This document shows, in pieces, positions 30,420 to 38,977 of a DNA stretch of 64,000 nt (position 1 is the stretch's first letter; each line of letters begins with the position of its first letter). This DNA is from a virus, in IMG/VR virus record IMGVR_UViG_3300009499_000295, positions 1 to 64,000 of that record, one strand, 5' to 3'. A program made the translations under genes and the position numbers. The notes below the pieces were generated by a model, which did not search any database, was not told where the DNA came from, and saw only the letters and a program-made list of their open reading frames with translations.

Positions 30420-31002
30420 AGAATGGGAATACATGGATGAACATGCAAAGAAGAAAACTAGAACACCCTTAGATGACAAGATAGATGGGAGATTGATGAA
30501 GAAGAGAATCTTAATATTAAATGGTGAACTGGAAGAGGAAAGAGTTGATAGAATCTGTAGAAAACTGATCCTCCTAGGAACAGAGAAGAGTAAGGCTCCT
30601 ATCAGGATAATCCTTAACTCTGTTGGTGGAGAGGTCTTTCTAGGACTTCTAACCTACAATACCATAATGGATCTTAGAAGCAAAGGAATCCCTATAGAGA
30701 TAGAGACTCGTGGACTAGCTGCAAGTATGGGTTGTATTATTCTTCAATCTGGAAGTAGAAGAATAGCAAGAAAGTATACCCGTTTCCTTATACATGAGAT
30801 TACCTCTATCACCTTTGGAAAGTCCTCTGAGATTAAAGAGCAGGCCCAAGAGATTATAAAGCTGAATAACATGCTTCGAGACATCATAGCAAACCATACA
30901 GGTAAGACTCCTAAACAGATTAGGAAACTTTGGTTTAAAAAGGATGTTTGGATGTCTGCAGAGGAAGCATTGAAGTTTGGTCTGTTAGATGAGATAGTCT
31001 AG
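30412..31002 (+). CDS. ClpP-like serine protease
   Basis: About 196 residues. ClpP fold elements: LNSVGGEV, GLAASMG (nucleophile Ser near 106), FLIHE (His near 128) and SAEEALKFGLLDEIV at the end. The usual third residue, Asp in the segment between, is not clearly present (QIRKLWFKKD). ClpP is rare in archaea but common in large viruses, where it may process structural or regulatory proteins. The nearest AAA+ genes are the MoxR ATPase and the one at 35243. ATG chosen over GTG at 30403. Confidence 0.75.
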   Translation: MPKEWEYMDEHAKKKTRTPLDDKIDGRLMKKRILILNGELEEERVDRICRKLILLGTEKSKAPIRIILNSVGGEVFLGLLTYNTIMDLRSKGIPIEIETRGLAASMGCIILQSGSRRIARKYTRFLIHEITSITFGKSSEIKEQAQEIIKLNNMLRDIIANHTGKTPKQIRKLWFKKDVWMSAEEALKFGLLDEIV

Positions 31003-31039
31003 CAATTCTCATACAAGAACAAATCGGAGATAAAATAAT

Positions 31040-32773
31040 ATGACATTAAAATTAAGTGAAAACGCTAAATATATTCTAAGTCAGAGGTATCTCTTAAAGG
31101 ATGAGAATAGGGAACTCATTGAAACACCTATACAGATGTTCAGACGGGTTGCTAAGGCAGTAGCAGCATCAGAGTTTAAGTACGGAAAGACCAAGAAGGA
31201 TGTAAAGAAGTATGAACGAGACTTCCTACGGATGATGACTAGTCTGGAGTTTCTACCCAACTCTCCTACGTTGATGAATGCAGGTACAGATCTAGGTCAG
31301 TTGAGTGCTTGTTTTGTTCTTCCTGTAAGTGATAGTATTGATGAGATCTTTCTAGCAGTAATGTATACTGCAAGGATTCACAAGACTGGAGGGGGAACTG
31401 GGTTCTCATTCTCACGATTAAGACCAAAGGATGACATTGTTAAATCTACAGGTGGAGTAGCCTCAGGTCCCCTATCCTTTATGACATGTTTTGATACTGC
31501 TACAGAGGTAATTAAACAGGGTGGAAAGAGAAGAGGAGCTAATATGGGTGTCCTCAGAGTAGATCATCCTGATATCCTAGACTTCTTAGTGGAGAAGGAG
31601 CAAGAGGGGAAACTTAGGAATTTTAATCTCTCAGTTGCCTTAACTGATAAGTTCCTAAATGCTGTAGAGAAGGAGGCAGACTTCAGTCTTATTAATCCAA
31701 GAACTAAGAAGGTAACCAATACTATTAGAGCTAGGACTATCTGGAACCTTCTAATCACTATGAGTTGGAAGAATGGAGAACCAGGAGTCATCTTCTTAGA
31801 TCAGATGAATAGGGCAAATCCTACACCAAAGGTAGGAGAGATAGAGGCTACAAACCCATGTGGTGAACAACCATTACTACCCTATGAATCCTGTAACCTG
31901 GGTTCTATTAACCTCTCTAAGTTCATCAAGAAGAATGGACAGATAGACTGGGAGAAACTTAAGAGAACGGTCAGACTAGCAGTTCGTTTCCTAGATAATG
32001 TAATAGATGCTAACAAGTATCCACTACAGGAGATAGCGAACCAGACCCTAGCTAATAGAAAGATAGGTCTGGGAGTGATGGGCTTTGCTGATCTTCTTCT
32101 AAGACTAGGAATAAGGTATGATACCAAGAAGGCAGTAGACCTTGGAAGAAAGATAATTAAGTTCATTAAAGAAGAGGGATTTAAGATGTCACAGGAGCTA
32201 GGAAAGGAGAAGTCAAGCTTTCCGAATAAGAGAAGGTCTATCTTTAAGGATATACCCTACCTAAGGAATGCCACAATTACAACCATTGCACCTACAGGAA
32301 CAATCTCTCTAATAGCTAACTGCTCCTCTGGGATAGAACCAATCTTTGCAGTGGTACAGAGAAGGAACGTAAAAGAGAGTCTAGGAAAGGATCTAATAGA
32401 AATCAATCCTGCCATTAAGATCTCCCTTGAGTTGAAGGGACTATGGTCTGATGTCATGGAGGAAACTTTGAGGAAGACAGAATGCGCTAAGTGTCTCTTG
32501 ATTCCTAAAGCAATGAGGGACGCCATAGTTACCTCTGCTGAGATCTCTCCTAAGTGGCATGTAAGGATGCAAGCAGCCTTTCAGGACTATACGGACAATG
32601 CTGTTTCCAAGACAATAAACCTACCCAATAAGTCTACTGTGGATGACATTGAGAGGGTCTACCTATTAGCTTATAAGTTGGGATGCAAAGGTATTACTAT
32701 ATACAGGGATGGAAGCAGAATATTCCAGTTATTAACTAAGGGAGGAAGGGTATCATGCCCCAAATGTGGTTAA
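31040..32773 (+). CDS. nrdJ: Class II (B12-dependent) ribonucleotide reductase
   Basis: A 577-residue protein with the ribonucleotide reductase alpha core: FLPNSPTLMNAG, first redox Cys near 91 (LSACFVLP), glycine-rich HKTGGGTGFSFS, the catalytic NPCGE (272-276), second redox Cys near 285 and APTGTISLIANCSSGIEP, ending in GCKGITIYRDGSR and a C-terminal CPKCG pair that would act in thiol re-reduction. No beta subunit or activase is nearby, which fits an adenosylcobalamin enzyme. It makes dNTPs for replication. The last 19 bases overlap the next gene in another frame. Confidence 0.85.
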   Translation: MTLKLSENAKYILSQRYLLKDENRELIETPIQMFRRVAKAVAASEFKYGKTKKDVKKYERDFLRMMTSLEFLPNSPTLMNAGTDLGQLSACFVLPVSDSIDEIFLAVMYTARIHKTGGGTGFSFSRLRPKDDIVKSTGGVASGPLSFMTCFDTATEVIKQGGKRRGANMGVLRVDHPDILDFLVEKEQEGKLRNFNLSVALTDKFLNAVEKEADFSLINPRTKKVTNTIRARTIWNLLITMSWKNGEPGVIFLDQMNRANPTPKVGEIEATNPCGEQPLLPYESCNLGSINLSKFIKKNGQIDWEKLKRTVRLAVRFLDNVIDANKYPLQEIANQTLANRKIGLGVMGFADLLLRLGIRYDTKKAVDLGRKIIKFIKEEGFKMSQELGKEKSSFPNKRRSIFKDIPYLRNATITTIAPTGTISLIANCSSGIEPIFAVVQRRNVKESLGKDLIEINPAIKISLELKGLWSDVMEETLRKTECAKCLLIPKAMRDAIVTSAEISPKWHVRMQAAFQDYTDNAVSKTINLPNKSTVDDIERVYLLAYKLGCKGITIYRDGSRIFQLLTKGGRVSCPKCG

Positions 32774-32916
32774 AGTGTCCATACTGTGGTCAACCCTTCA
32801 AAAACGATTTCAGAATGAAGGAACATTGTTGGCAAAGACATTGGTGGACAGGATACGTAGAGAGATACGTGACAATGGCGTTTAATCCATCCTGTAGATA
32901 TGGGTACTGGGATTAA
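32755..32916 (+). CDS. Tiny zinc-finger protein with FNPSCR near the end
   Basis: A 53-residue protein: CPYC near residues 8-11 and EHCWQRHW near 23-30 (C2H2-like finger), then AFNPSCRYGYWD at the end. It carries the motif with Cys at the variable position. Begins within the reductase gene. Confidence 0.6.
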   Translation: MPQMWLKCPYCGQPFKNDFRMKEHCWQRHWWTGYVERYVTMAFNPSCRYGYWD

Positions 32917-32917
32917 A

Positions 32918-33040
32918 ATGAAGTGTCTTATATGTGGTGGTAATATGGTAAGGATGCCTGTCCAGAAAGACTGTGGTCAAGGACACTGCAGTATAGAATG
33001 GAAAAACGTTTGCAATAATTGTGGAGAAATGAGTGATTAA
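32918..33040 (+). CDS. Tiny zinc ribbon, 40 residues
   Basis: CLIC near residues 3-6, Cys at 19 and 24, and CNNC near 32-35 make an almost minimal zinc domain. No tag. Lies two bases from the start of the phosphoesterase gene. Confidence 0.55.
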   Translation: MKCLICGGNMVRMPVQKDCGQGHCSIEWKNVCNNCGEMSD

Positions 33041-33041
33041 A

Positions 33042-33923
33042 ATGAGTAAACAAGGAATAGGAAAAAGAACAAGCATTAGAAGTTATCCAGGAGTAACCCT
33101 AGACTTAATGGAGAGAAAACTAAAAGTGATTGATATTCCTTTGCAACCAGGTCAAACCTACAGCGAAGTCATCTTTATGGGTGATTTTCATGTAGGAAGT
33201 GATGGTTTCTCAGAGCATCAATTAAAAGCATACCTAGACTGGATCAAGGATAACCCGAGTGTTAGAGTCATTCTAATGGGAGATTTGGTTGAGGTTGGTG
33301 ATCTATCTGGTCATCTACCTGCACAGAAAGAAGCATTTAAGGATCAAATCATTAGACTGGTACAACTACTAGAACCAATTAAGGAACAGATTATCTGTAT
33401 CCTAGAGGGTAACCATGAGGAGAGATATGCACGAGAAGTAAAGAATGCTATTGAGTTTTCACATTACCTAGCTCTTGAGTTAGGTATCTCTAGGAAGATA
33501 CTGAAACCTGGACCTCAGAAAGGACAGATAATGGTTCTAAAGGTAGGTGAACAATACTATCCTATCTACTGTATACATGGGAATACCTCATCCATCTATA
33601 ATAAGGGTACACAACTCAAGAGGATGGCCTTTACAACTAAGCTTCCCTTAATTATACATGCACATACACACCAGATCTATCATGATCACTACATCTATCG
33701 TATGCCTAACAGGATAGCAGGGGACTTCTATGAGTCAGTATTTGAACAGCACTGGGTAGTCTCAGGTTGTTTTGTTAAGTACCTAGGTTATGCAGAACAG
33801 AAGTCATATCCAATGTCTAAGATCGGAGCTCCTATAGTTCGCTTCTTTGGGGATTCGCAGGGACTAATGGTCATAACAGATGCTATGTTCTTCTATGGGA
33901 TAGGAAAGAACCCCTCTTATTAA
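33042..33923 (+). CDS. Calcineurin-like metallophosphoesterase
   Basis: A 293-residue protein with the family motifs in order: GDFHVG, LMGDLVEVGD, EGNHEERY, IHGN and HAHTHQ, which bind two metal ions. Family members hydrolyse phosphomono- or diesters, including nucleic acids (Mre11, SbcD) and cyclic nucleotides. A partner Rad50-like gene is not seen. The protein ends GKNPSY, possibly a truncated tag. ATG at 33042 chosen over GTG at 33033. Confidence 0.75.
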   Translation: MSKQGIGKRTSIRSYPGVTLDLMERKLKVIDIPLQPGQTYSEVIFMGDFHVGSDGFSEHQLKAYLDWIKDNPSVRVILMGDLVEVGDLSGHLPAQKEAFKDQIIRLVQLLEPIKEQIICILEGNHEERYAREVKNAIEFSHYLALELGISRKILKPGPQKGQIMVLKVGEQYYPIYCIHGNTSSIYNKGTQLKRMAFTTKLPLIIHAHTHQIYHDHYIYRMPNRIAGDFYESVFEQHWVVSGCFVKYLGYAEQKSYPMSKIGAPIVRFFGDSQGLMVITDAMFFYGIGKNPSY

Positions 33924-33950
33924 GATCTTCTTCTATAGGATGGAGGAAGG

Positions 33951-34154
33951 ATGGGAAGGAAGTTAAAGTACGAGAAGATTCTATTTCCTAAAGATAGACC
34001 TAAGTGTCCACGTTGTGGTGGTTTACATGTTATCTCTAGAGGAGTGGAATGGGGATGTGGTAACTGTGGTAGGAGATGGGCAAAGCGTTTAAACTGGGGA
34101 AAGAACTATGAGAAAAAAGAGATGGACGGAAAAGCAGTTAAAGGAGAAGATTGA
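33951..34154 (+). CDS. Small zinc ribbon
   Basis: A 67-residue protein with CPRCGG near residues 19-24 and CGNCGRRW near 36-43, a ribbon like that of ribosomal and transcription zinc proteins. No tag. Overlaps the following gene by 47 bases. Confidence 0.6.
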   Translation: MGRKLKYEKILFPKDRPKCPRCGGLHVISRGVEWGCGNCGRRWAKRLNWGKNYEKKEMDGKAVKGED

Positions 34155-34311
34155 AGAGATAAAGGGTCAGGTCAACTACCAGAAAAGGACTATTAAGAGA
34201 TCAGAAGATGAGATTAGAGACCTAGAGATCCTTCAAAGATACTTTAGGGAGATGCTGGCTAAGAAGTATGATAATCCCTCGTCAGTTAAGTTCGGAGGTC
34301 CCCAGAAATGA
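34108..34311 (+). CDS. Coiled-coil protein ending in a tag-like segment
   Basis: A 67-residue, mostly coiled-coil protein (KIEEIKGQVNYQKR, SEDEIRDLEILQRYF) with YDNPSSVKFGG near the end, similar to the extended NPSSRxFG form but with Val-Lys in place of Arg. Probably an oligomerising protein. Confidence 0.55.
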   Translation: MRKKRWTEKQLKEKIEEIKGQVNYQKRTIKRSEDEIRDLEILQRYFREMLAKKYDNPSSVKFGGPQK

Positions 34312-34571
34312 AAGGTCATAAGAACTTTAAGGTTCTAAGGACATGGAAAGGAACAAGTTATAGGTTGTTTGAGTTGGTTAAATGCCCTGAGTGTGGGATT
34401 AACTTCGTAAGGGATATTAATCATGAAAGGTACTGTATCATAAAGATTCCCTCAGTTTGCCCAGGTTGTAGATATCCTTGGACCTATTACCAGAAACTTA
34501 GGGAAGAATTAGAGAATAAGGGTATACCGAAGGTAGCTCCACCATTTAATCCTACGGCGAGGGTACAGTAA
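34308..34571 (+). CDS. Small zinc ribbon ending FNPTARVQ
   Basis: An 87-residue protein with CPEC near residues 26-29, CPGC near 50-53 and the C-terminal end PFNPTARVQ. Zinc ribbon plus tag. The stop overlaps the next ATG. Confidence 0.65.
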   Translation: MKGHKNFKVLRTWKGTSYRLFELVKCPECGINFVRDINHERYCIIKIPSVCPGCRYPWTYYQKLREELENKGIPKVAPPFNPTARVQ

Positions 34572-34726
34572 TGTGTCAGAACCCCTGGAAAGAGTGTAAG
34601 AAACCAGGATGCGTTGTCCTAATCCTTTATAAGAAGTCGAGTAAAGAGATATGTAAGAGGTGCTGGAATGAAATCGCTGTTTCCGATCGGGAGTGGGGTA
34701 ACTCTAAAAGACGCACTAAAGAATAG
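34571..34726 (+). CDS. Tiny Cys-rich protein
   Basis: A 51-residue protein with Cys at residues 2, 9, 14, 28 and 31 and a basic C-terminus; likely a zinc ribbon. It overlaps the next gene by 59 bases in another frame. Confidence 0.5.
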   Translation: MCQNPWKECKKPGCVVLILYKKSSKEICKRCWNEIAVSDREWGNSKRRTKE

Positions 34727-34967
34727 GTATCCCGGTCTAGAGTTTGATATAGAGGATGACATTACACGGGGAAGGAAGATGATTAGGATTTCACTAGAGG
34801 ATACTGAGACGTACAGAATCGATGTAGTGTTTAGTCAGACTTTGTTAGCAGCAGGACGTCCAGAACTAATGTCAATGCACATAGATAGTGCAGTAAAACG
34901 TCTTAGGGAGTATGTAAGACAGGAAAAGTGGGGAGAGAACAATCCATCATCAAGGTGGTACTGTTGA
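34668..34967 (+). CDS. Small protein ending NNPSSRWYC
   Basis: A 99-residue alpha/beta protein (LEFDIEDDITRGRKMIRISL, YRIDVVFSQTLL) with the end ENNPSSRWYC. Asn replaces the usual aromatic before NPSSR and an aromatic pair follows. No domain recognised. Confidence 0.6.
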   Translation: MKSLFPIGSGVTLKDALKNRYPGLEFDIEDDITRGRKMIRISLEDTETYRIDVVFSQTLLAAGRPELMSMHIDSAVKRLREYVRQEKWGENNPSSRWYC

Positions 34968-35233
34968 GTATTGAGTTAATAGCTATTTTGGCTGCAGTGA
35001 TTATTTCCCTTGTTAATCTGTTGCTTGGTCTTCTAAGGACTTATTATGCTAAGTACACAAAGAGGACCTACCAAGGTTCAGTAAATTACTGGTCCTCCTG
35101 GCAGAAAAGGAAGTTTGATGTAGCAGCCGAGGTTCTCAAGGAGATGGGAATAGAGTCTCCTGAGGATATGAGGAAGTTAATGAAGAAGATTACGAAAGAG
35201 AAAAAGAGGAATCTAAAAGAGAAAACAAAGTAG
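34964..35233 (+). CDS. Small membrane protein
   Basis: About 89 residues: an N-terminal hydrophobic segment (IELIAILAAVIISLVNLLLGLL) and a basic helical tail. TTG at 34964 overlaps the previous stop and has AAGGTGG upstream; a GTG at 34955 or 34928 is possible. Single-pass, tail probably cytoplasmic. Confidence 0.55.
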   Translation: MSIELIAILAAVIISLVNLLLGLLRTYYAKYTKRTYQGSVNYWSSWQKRKFDVAAEVLKEMGIESPEDMRKLMKKITKEKKRNLKEKTK

Positions 35234-35242
35234 GTGGAAATA

Positions 35243-36610
35243 ATGGAAGAAAAAAGTGAAGTAACGTGTGAAGATGGCCCAGCCTGTTCAGGATCTGTAG
35301 AGAGAACAGGTAAAGCAACATCAACAGTTAAGAGTGAGATAACAGAACAAACAAGGAGAGAAGTGAAGACTTTTGCAGCGCAGATTCTTAAGGTCCTAAA
35401 ATCCTATGTCACCCAACAGGATAAAGACTATGAGGAATGGCTAGGAGTGAAAGCTGAGGATAGAGTAACAGTGTCTGTAGAGTATCCACTTTACCAACAA
35501 TCGCAGGCCTGTTATGCTGTCAATACACTAATAGATAAGACTGCTAAGGTACATAAACGGACAAGTTACTGTGGAGGAGAGAGAAGTGCAGCAGACTATC
35601 AGGATGTAGAGATTAAAAGGGAAGTATACCAGAGTCTCTTGGTAAGTGGGAAGATATTCTTTACATGGAAGAAAATGAAGTGTATCGCAAGTGTGTTCTT
35701 CTCAGGTAACTACTCTGAGGCTAGCTTTGTCCATGCCAAGAAACATGCTAAGACCAGTAAGAAGTTCCAAGCTGAGTTAAGAGAGTTCATGTGCAAACAT
35801 AACTATTTCAAGGGTGAGAAGTTAGAGTTTATGCCCTACTCCAGAATAAAGTTCCTAAGTTTCCCAGATCTAGACTGGAATTCTCTTATCCTAAAGAAAG
35901 AACTCAAGGATGAGATAGCCCTTAACCTTATCTTTCCGCTACATAACCAGAAACTATGTGATAAGTTCAATGTACCCTGGAGAAGGGGAGTACTTCTAGC
36001 AGGGGTTCCAGGAACAGGAAAGACTCAGTTAGGGAGAGTACTCTGTAACAAGTTAGATGGTATAACAGTAATCTGGGCAACCTGTAAGTCAGTGCAAGAT
36101 GTGAGCAGAGTAAGGAACCTCTTTGAGATAGCAAGAAACTTTGCTCCTACACTGATAGTAATGGAGGATCTAGACTTCTATGGCCAAGATAGGGAGTTTA
36201 CAACTAACCCGATTGTGGGTGAACTTCTAAACCAACTAGATGGGAATGCACCTAATGTAGGAGTGTTTGTCCTAGCAACCACTAATAGACCTTACCTACT
36301 TGATAAGGCACTAGCTGACAGACCAAGTAGATTTGATATAAAGCTAGTATTTGGTCTTCCTGATGTAAATGAGAGAAGGGCCATGATAAATCTCTTTGGA
36401 AAGAAGAAGAACATAAAGCCCTCTGTTGACTATATTGCTCGGATGTCAGATAAGTTGACTGGAGCACATATCAAGGAAGTCATTAACTATGCTCAGTTGG
36501 TATCCCTGAATGATGGAAGGGAGGAAATACAGACAAAGGACATAGATTTAGCCCTGAGAAAGGTTAAGACTAAACTAGAGGCACAAAGAAAAAATAATTT
36601 GGTGAGGTAA
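35243..36610 (+). CDS. AAA+ ATPase (BCS1/FtsH-like core)
   Basis: About 455 residues. The N-terminal half is an unassigned domain. The AAA core then has Walker A GVPGTGKT (about 254-261), Walker B LIVMEDLD, sensor 1 ATTNRP, an arginine in ADRPSRFD and the C-terminal lid helices with GAHIKEVI. The core resembles FtsH, BCS1 and Cdc48-type ATPases, which unfold or remodel proteins. No protease domain is fused; ClpP at 30412 is the nearest protease. The substrate is unknown. Confidence 0.75.
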   Translation: MEEKSEVTCEDGPACSGSVERTGKATSTVKSEITEQTRREVKTFAAQILKVLKSYVTQQDKDYEEWLGVKAEDRVTVSVEYPLYQQSQACYAVNTLIDKTAKVHKRTSYCGGERSAADYQDVEIKREVYQSLLVSGKIFFTWKKMKCIASVFFSGNYSEASFVHAKKHAKTSKKFQAELREFMCKHNYFKGEKLEFMPYSRIKFLSFPDLDWNSLILKKELKDEIALNLIFPLHNQKLCDKFNVPWRRGVLLAGVPGTGKTQLGRVLCNKLDGITVIWATCKSVQDVSRVRNLFEIARNFAPTLIVMEDLDFYGQDREFTTNPIVGELLNQLDGNAPNVGVFVLATTNRPYLLDKALADRPSRFDIKLVFGLPDVNERRAMINLFGKKKNIKPSVDYIARMSDKLTGAHIKEVINYAQLVSLNDGREEIQTKDIDLALRKVKTKLEAQRKNNLVR

Positions 36611-36611
36611 T

Positions 36612-37112
36612 ATGGGAGGTCAATTTTGTCCAAAGTGTAATGAGGGTCTTCTACTAAGGACTTCTAGAGGAACTAAGAGATGCAAGGTCTGTGGACATAC
36701 CAAACATGATAGCTTCAATAAACACTCAAGGGGATTGCCCCTAGGGAAGAAGAGGGAGAAGAAGGACACAAAGGAAATACCGGTAATCCATAGTAAGAAG
36801 TATGAGAAAGAACTGAGTCGTTCTATTCCTAAGGGTGATGGTTTCTTTAGTGAAGACTATCAGACTAAGAAGTTTGTTCGTGATGGTCAGATTAGAAAGG
36901 CTAGGAAACTACAGGGAATCCAGGAGATGCTTAAGAAGATGAGAGCGAATAAGTACAATTCTCTTGAATCTATACAGATAGATGGAGAACTATGGGATAT
37001 TAAGACAGGAAAACTCGTTAGAGAGAAAGGAAAGACAGTTAAGGAACCAAGCAAGAAAGAGCTTGAAACCGATAGAATTATCGAGGACATGGTCTTTAAA
37101 GAATCTGGGTAA
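36612..37112 (+). CDS. N-terminal zinc ribbon (RPB9/TFS-like) with charged helical tail
   Basis: A 166-residue protein. FCPKCNEGLLL and RCKVCGH (near residues 5-15 and 23-30) match the N-terminal ribbon of archaeal RNA polymerase subunit RPB9/TFS-type proteins. The C-terminal catalytic ribbon of TFS is missing, and the rest is a charged helical region. Could bind RNA polymerase, but the resemblance rests on a short segment. Confidence 0.55.
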   Translation: MGGQFCPKCNEGLLLRTSRGTKRCKVCGHTKHDSFNKHSRGLPLGKKREKKDTKEIPVIHSKKYEKELSRSIPKGDGFFSEDYQTKKFVRDGQIRKARKLQGIQEMLKKMRANKYNSLESIQIDGELWDIKTGKLVREKGKTVKEPSKKELETDRIIEDMVFKESG

Positions 37113-37128
37113 GGAATAGGAAGAAGAA

Positions 37129-37359
37129 ATGAGAAACCCTGTTTTGGTTCTGTTAATAACTCTGGAACATAAGTTCATTCCTTCAAAGATAACAGGATCA
37201 TCCCTATACAAATACTTCTTTATTAATACAGTCTATCCATATCCATTTGAACGATGGTGCGTATACTGTAGAAGAACAAGTTACTGTTGGTGGAAGGAGA
37301 AGGAAGAATGGAAGGAGGAGAGAGAATGTGTAAGTATGGGACCTATAAAAAAGTCCTAG
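37129..37359 (+). CDS. Small Cys/Trp-rich protein
   Basis: A 76-residue protein with a hydrophobic N-terminus and a CVYCRRTSYCWW segment. The start has GGAAGAAG upstream. It overlaps the next gene by 34 bases. Weaker gene candidate than its neighbours. Confidence 0.4.
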   Translation: MRNPVLVLLITLEHKFIPSKITGSSLYKYFFINTVYPYPFERWCVYCRRTSYCWWKEKEEWKEERECVSMGPIKKS

Positions 37360-37682
37360 TAACAATGCAACCCCACGTATCAAGGACACAACCTTATGAT
37401 TACTCTCAACCTTGGGAAGTACTCTGGAAGTTGTTAAAGTTTAGGTGCTTTACCTTCAATAAAGTTACTCTTTCCCAGTTATTTCAGAGGTATAAGGAAT
37501 GGTTAAGGTGGACTTCGATTGATAGTTGTGTTGCTGATATCGTTCAAGTCTTTGAGGATAACAAGGTGTATATGAGAGCCTCATGCTGTGGTCATGGTAG
37601 AGGTAGAGGAGACGGTTATATTGACTTTAAGGATTACTCAACAATCATTATTCCTATTGAACTTACAACGAATGAGGGATAG
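37326..37682 (+). CDS. SCCGHG-type protein, copy 1
   Basis: A 118-residue protein starting MCKYGTYKKV with the signature SIDSCVADIVQVFEDNKVYMRASCCGHGRGRGDGYIDF, a pattern seen in small phage and bacterial proteins of unknown function (an SCCGHG loop, probably metal binding). The next gene begins the same way (MCKWGTYEEV). GGAGGAGA precedes the ATG, so longer readings are rejected. Confidence 0.65.
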   Translation: MCKYGTYKKVLVTMQPHVSRTQPYDYSQPWEVLWKLLKFRCFTFNKVTLSQLFQRYKEWLRWTSIDSCVADIVQVFEDNKVYMRASCCGHGRGRGDGYIDFKDYSTIIIPIELTTNEG

Positions 37683-37684
37683 AA

Positions 37685-38146
37685 GTGTGTAAATGGGGAA
37701 CCTATGAAGAAGTAGAGTGTGTTATTGCAGCACACCTTAGTTATACTGGAAAGGAACGTAAGAAGCTAGTGAAGATCGATAAGTGTATAGCTCCTATTGT
37801 CCGTGCCCTATCTGAGGCAGGAATTAAGATGGTATACTCCTGTTGTGGACATGGTAAATCAGGTCGTATTGATTTAGCAGATGGTAGATTCTTAATAGTC
37901 AGGAACAATAAGTCAGACTGGCCATATGAACGTTGCAGTGGCTGTGGAAGAGAACAACGACTAGCCTGGGCTGTAACTGATGAACTCTGGGCTAAGGTAA
38001 TAGAATGTCCAGATGTACAGAAAGTTCTTTGCTTAGAGTGCTTCTTAAGTGTAGCTGATGAAAAGAGCATAGAAGTTAATAACGAGGATTTTACCTTCCT
38101 TCAATGGATAGGAATTAATCTTAAGGGAGAAGGATTTAGAAAATGA
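37685..38146 (+). CDS. SCCGHG-type protein, copy 2, with zinc domain
   Basis: A 153-residue paralogue of the preceding protein: MCKWGTYEEV, CIAPIVRALSEAGIKMVYSCCGHG near residue 40, then a second zinc domain with CSGCG near 80 and CLECF near 115. That second domain is similar to the protein at 52090 (DELW, CxxC, INK/INL ending). Function unknown; GTG start. Confidence 0.65.
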   Translation: MCKWGTYEEVECVIAAHLSYTGKERKKLVKIDKCIAPIVRALSEAGIKMVYSCCGHGKSGRIDLADGRFLIVRNNKSDWPYERCSGCGREQRLAWAVTDELWAKVIECPDVQKVLCLECFLSVADEKSIEVNNEDFTFLQWIGINLKGEGFRK

Positions 38147-38601
38147 GTAAATGTCCAATAAAAAGGAAGACAGATAACTTAGCAGTAAAAAGAAAGTTAG
38201 AGAACTTTACTGGAGATCTTCTGACACCAGAGGAGAAACAGTTCAGATTAAAAAGATTACAGAAAGAAATCGAGAGTAAACGAATCGATGAGGAAATGGT
38301 TCCTTATGTTAAACGAATCAACGCACTCTCCTCTTTTGTAACTACACAATGTTGTTTTGGTCATAAAGGAAATGACCATAATCAAAGAGCTTACATAGAC
38401 TTTAGGAGTTCTTTAAAGCCCGGGGAGGTAATAGAACAGATCCTCAAGCCAATGTTATTGAAGCATAATGTTCTACAAGTACAACTCTTTGGTCTCTGGA
38501 ACGATCGTTTACGTTACTGTATTAGATTGGAAAGTAAGTTCTGGAAAGAAGAAATGGAAACACTAATCAATATTCTAGAAGGAATTGAATATGGTAAGTA
38601 G
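38143..38601 (+). CDS. SCCGHG/TYW3-like protein, copy 3
   Basis: A 152-residue protein in which IDEEMVPYVKRINALSSFVTTQCCFGHKG and AYIDFRSS repeat the same loop as the two genes before it. The arrangement also resembles TYW3 (wybutosine synthesis) proteins, where a similar loop follows a PxIxxIN motif, but assignment to tRNA modification is speculative. Confidence 0.6.
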   Translation: MSKCPIKRKTDNLAVKRKLENFTGDLLTPEEKQFRLKRLQKEIESKRIDEEMVPYVKRINALSSFVTTQCCFGHKGNDHNQRAYIDFRSSLKPGEVIEQILKPMLLKHNVLQVQLFGLWNDRLRYCIRLESKFWKEEMETLINILEGIEYGK

Positions 38602-38977
38602 GAAACTTAGAGTATATCTTGGGGGAAGCAAAGGTACATGGAGAAGGAAGTTTGCTAAGGAGAATCAGGACTGTGAATGTTATGATCCCTTCAAGCATTC
38701 TAAACAGACTGCACTAGTTTCCTTTACCCAAAAAGATCTACAGGCAGTGAAAGAGACAGATGTCCTCTTCATCTATATTAACTACAAAATCTACACAGGA
38801 AGTTGTATAGAGGCAGGGTTTGCCTTTGCTCGGGGAATACCTATAATCTTGGTATTTGAACTAAAGGGTTATATTGACCCATTGCTACTAGGTATATCAC
38901 GGAAGGTCTTTACAGATCTGGACTCAGCAATAGACTGGTTTAAGAAGTCGACTTATGTTAAGAAGGTGAGGAAATGA
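38591..38977 (+). CDS. Nucleoside 2-deoxyribosyltransferase-like protein, second copy
   Basis: A 128-residue protein with LRVYLGGSK, DPF.., AVKETDVLFIYIN and GSCIEAGFAFARGIPIILVF. The Glu in SCIEAGFA is the likely nucleophile of this fold. Shorter than and only distantly like the copy at 29527. ATG at 38591 chosen over TTG at 38585. Confidence 0.6.
   Translation: MVSRKLRVYLGGSKGTWRRKFAKENQDCECYDPFKHSKQTALVSFTQKDLQAVKETDVLFIYINYKIYTGSCIEAGFAFARGIPIILVFELKGYIDPLLLGISRKVFTDLDSAIDWFKKSTYVKKVRK

Noticed and set aside
37129-37359. Treating the gene at 37129 as certain
   Set aside because: Its composition is less protein-like and it overlaps a well-supported gene; kept at low confidence.
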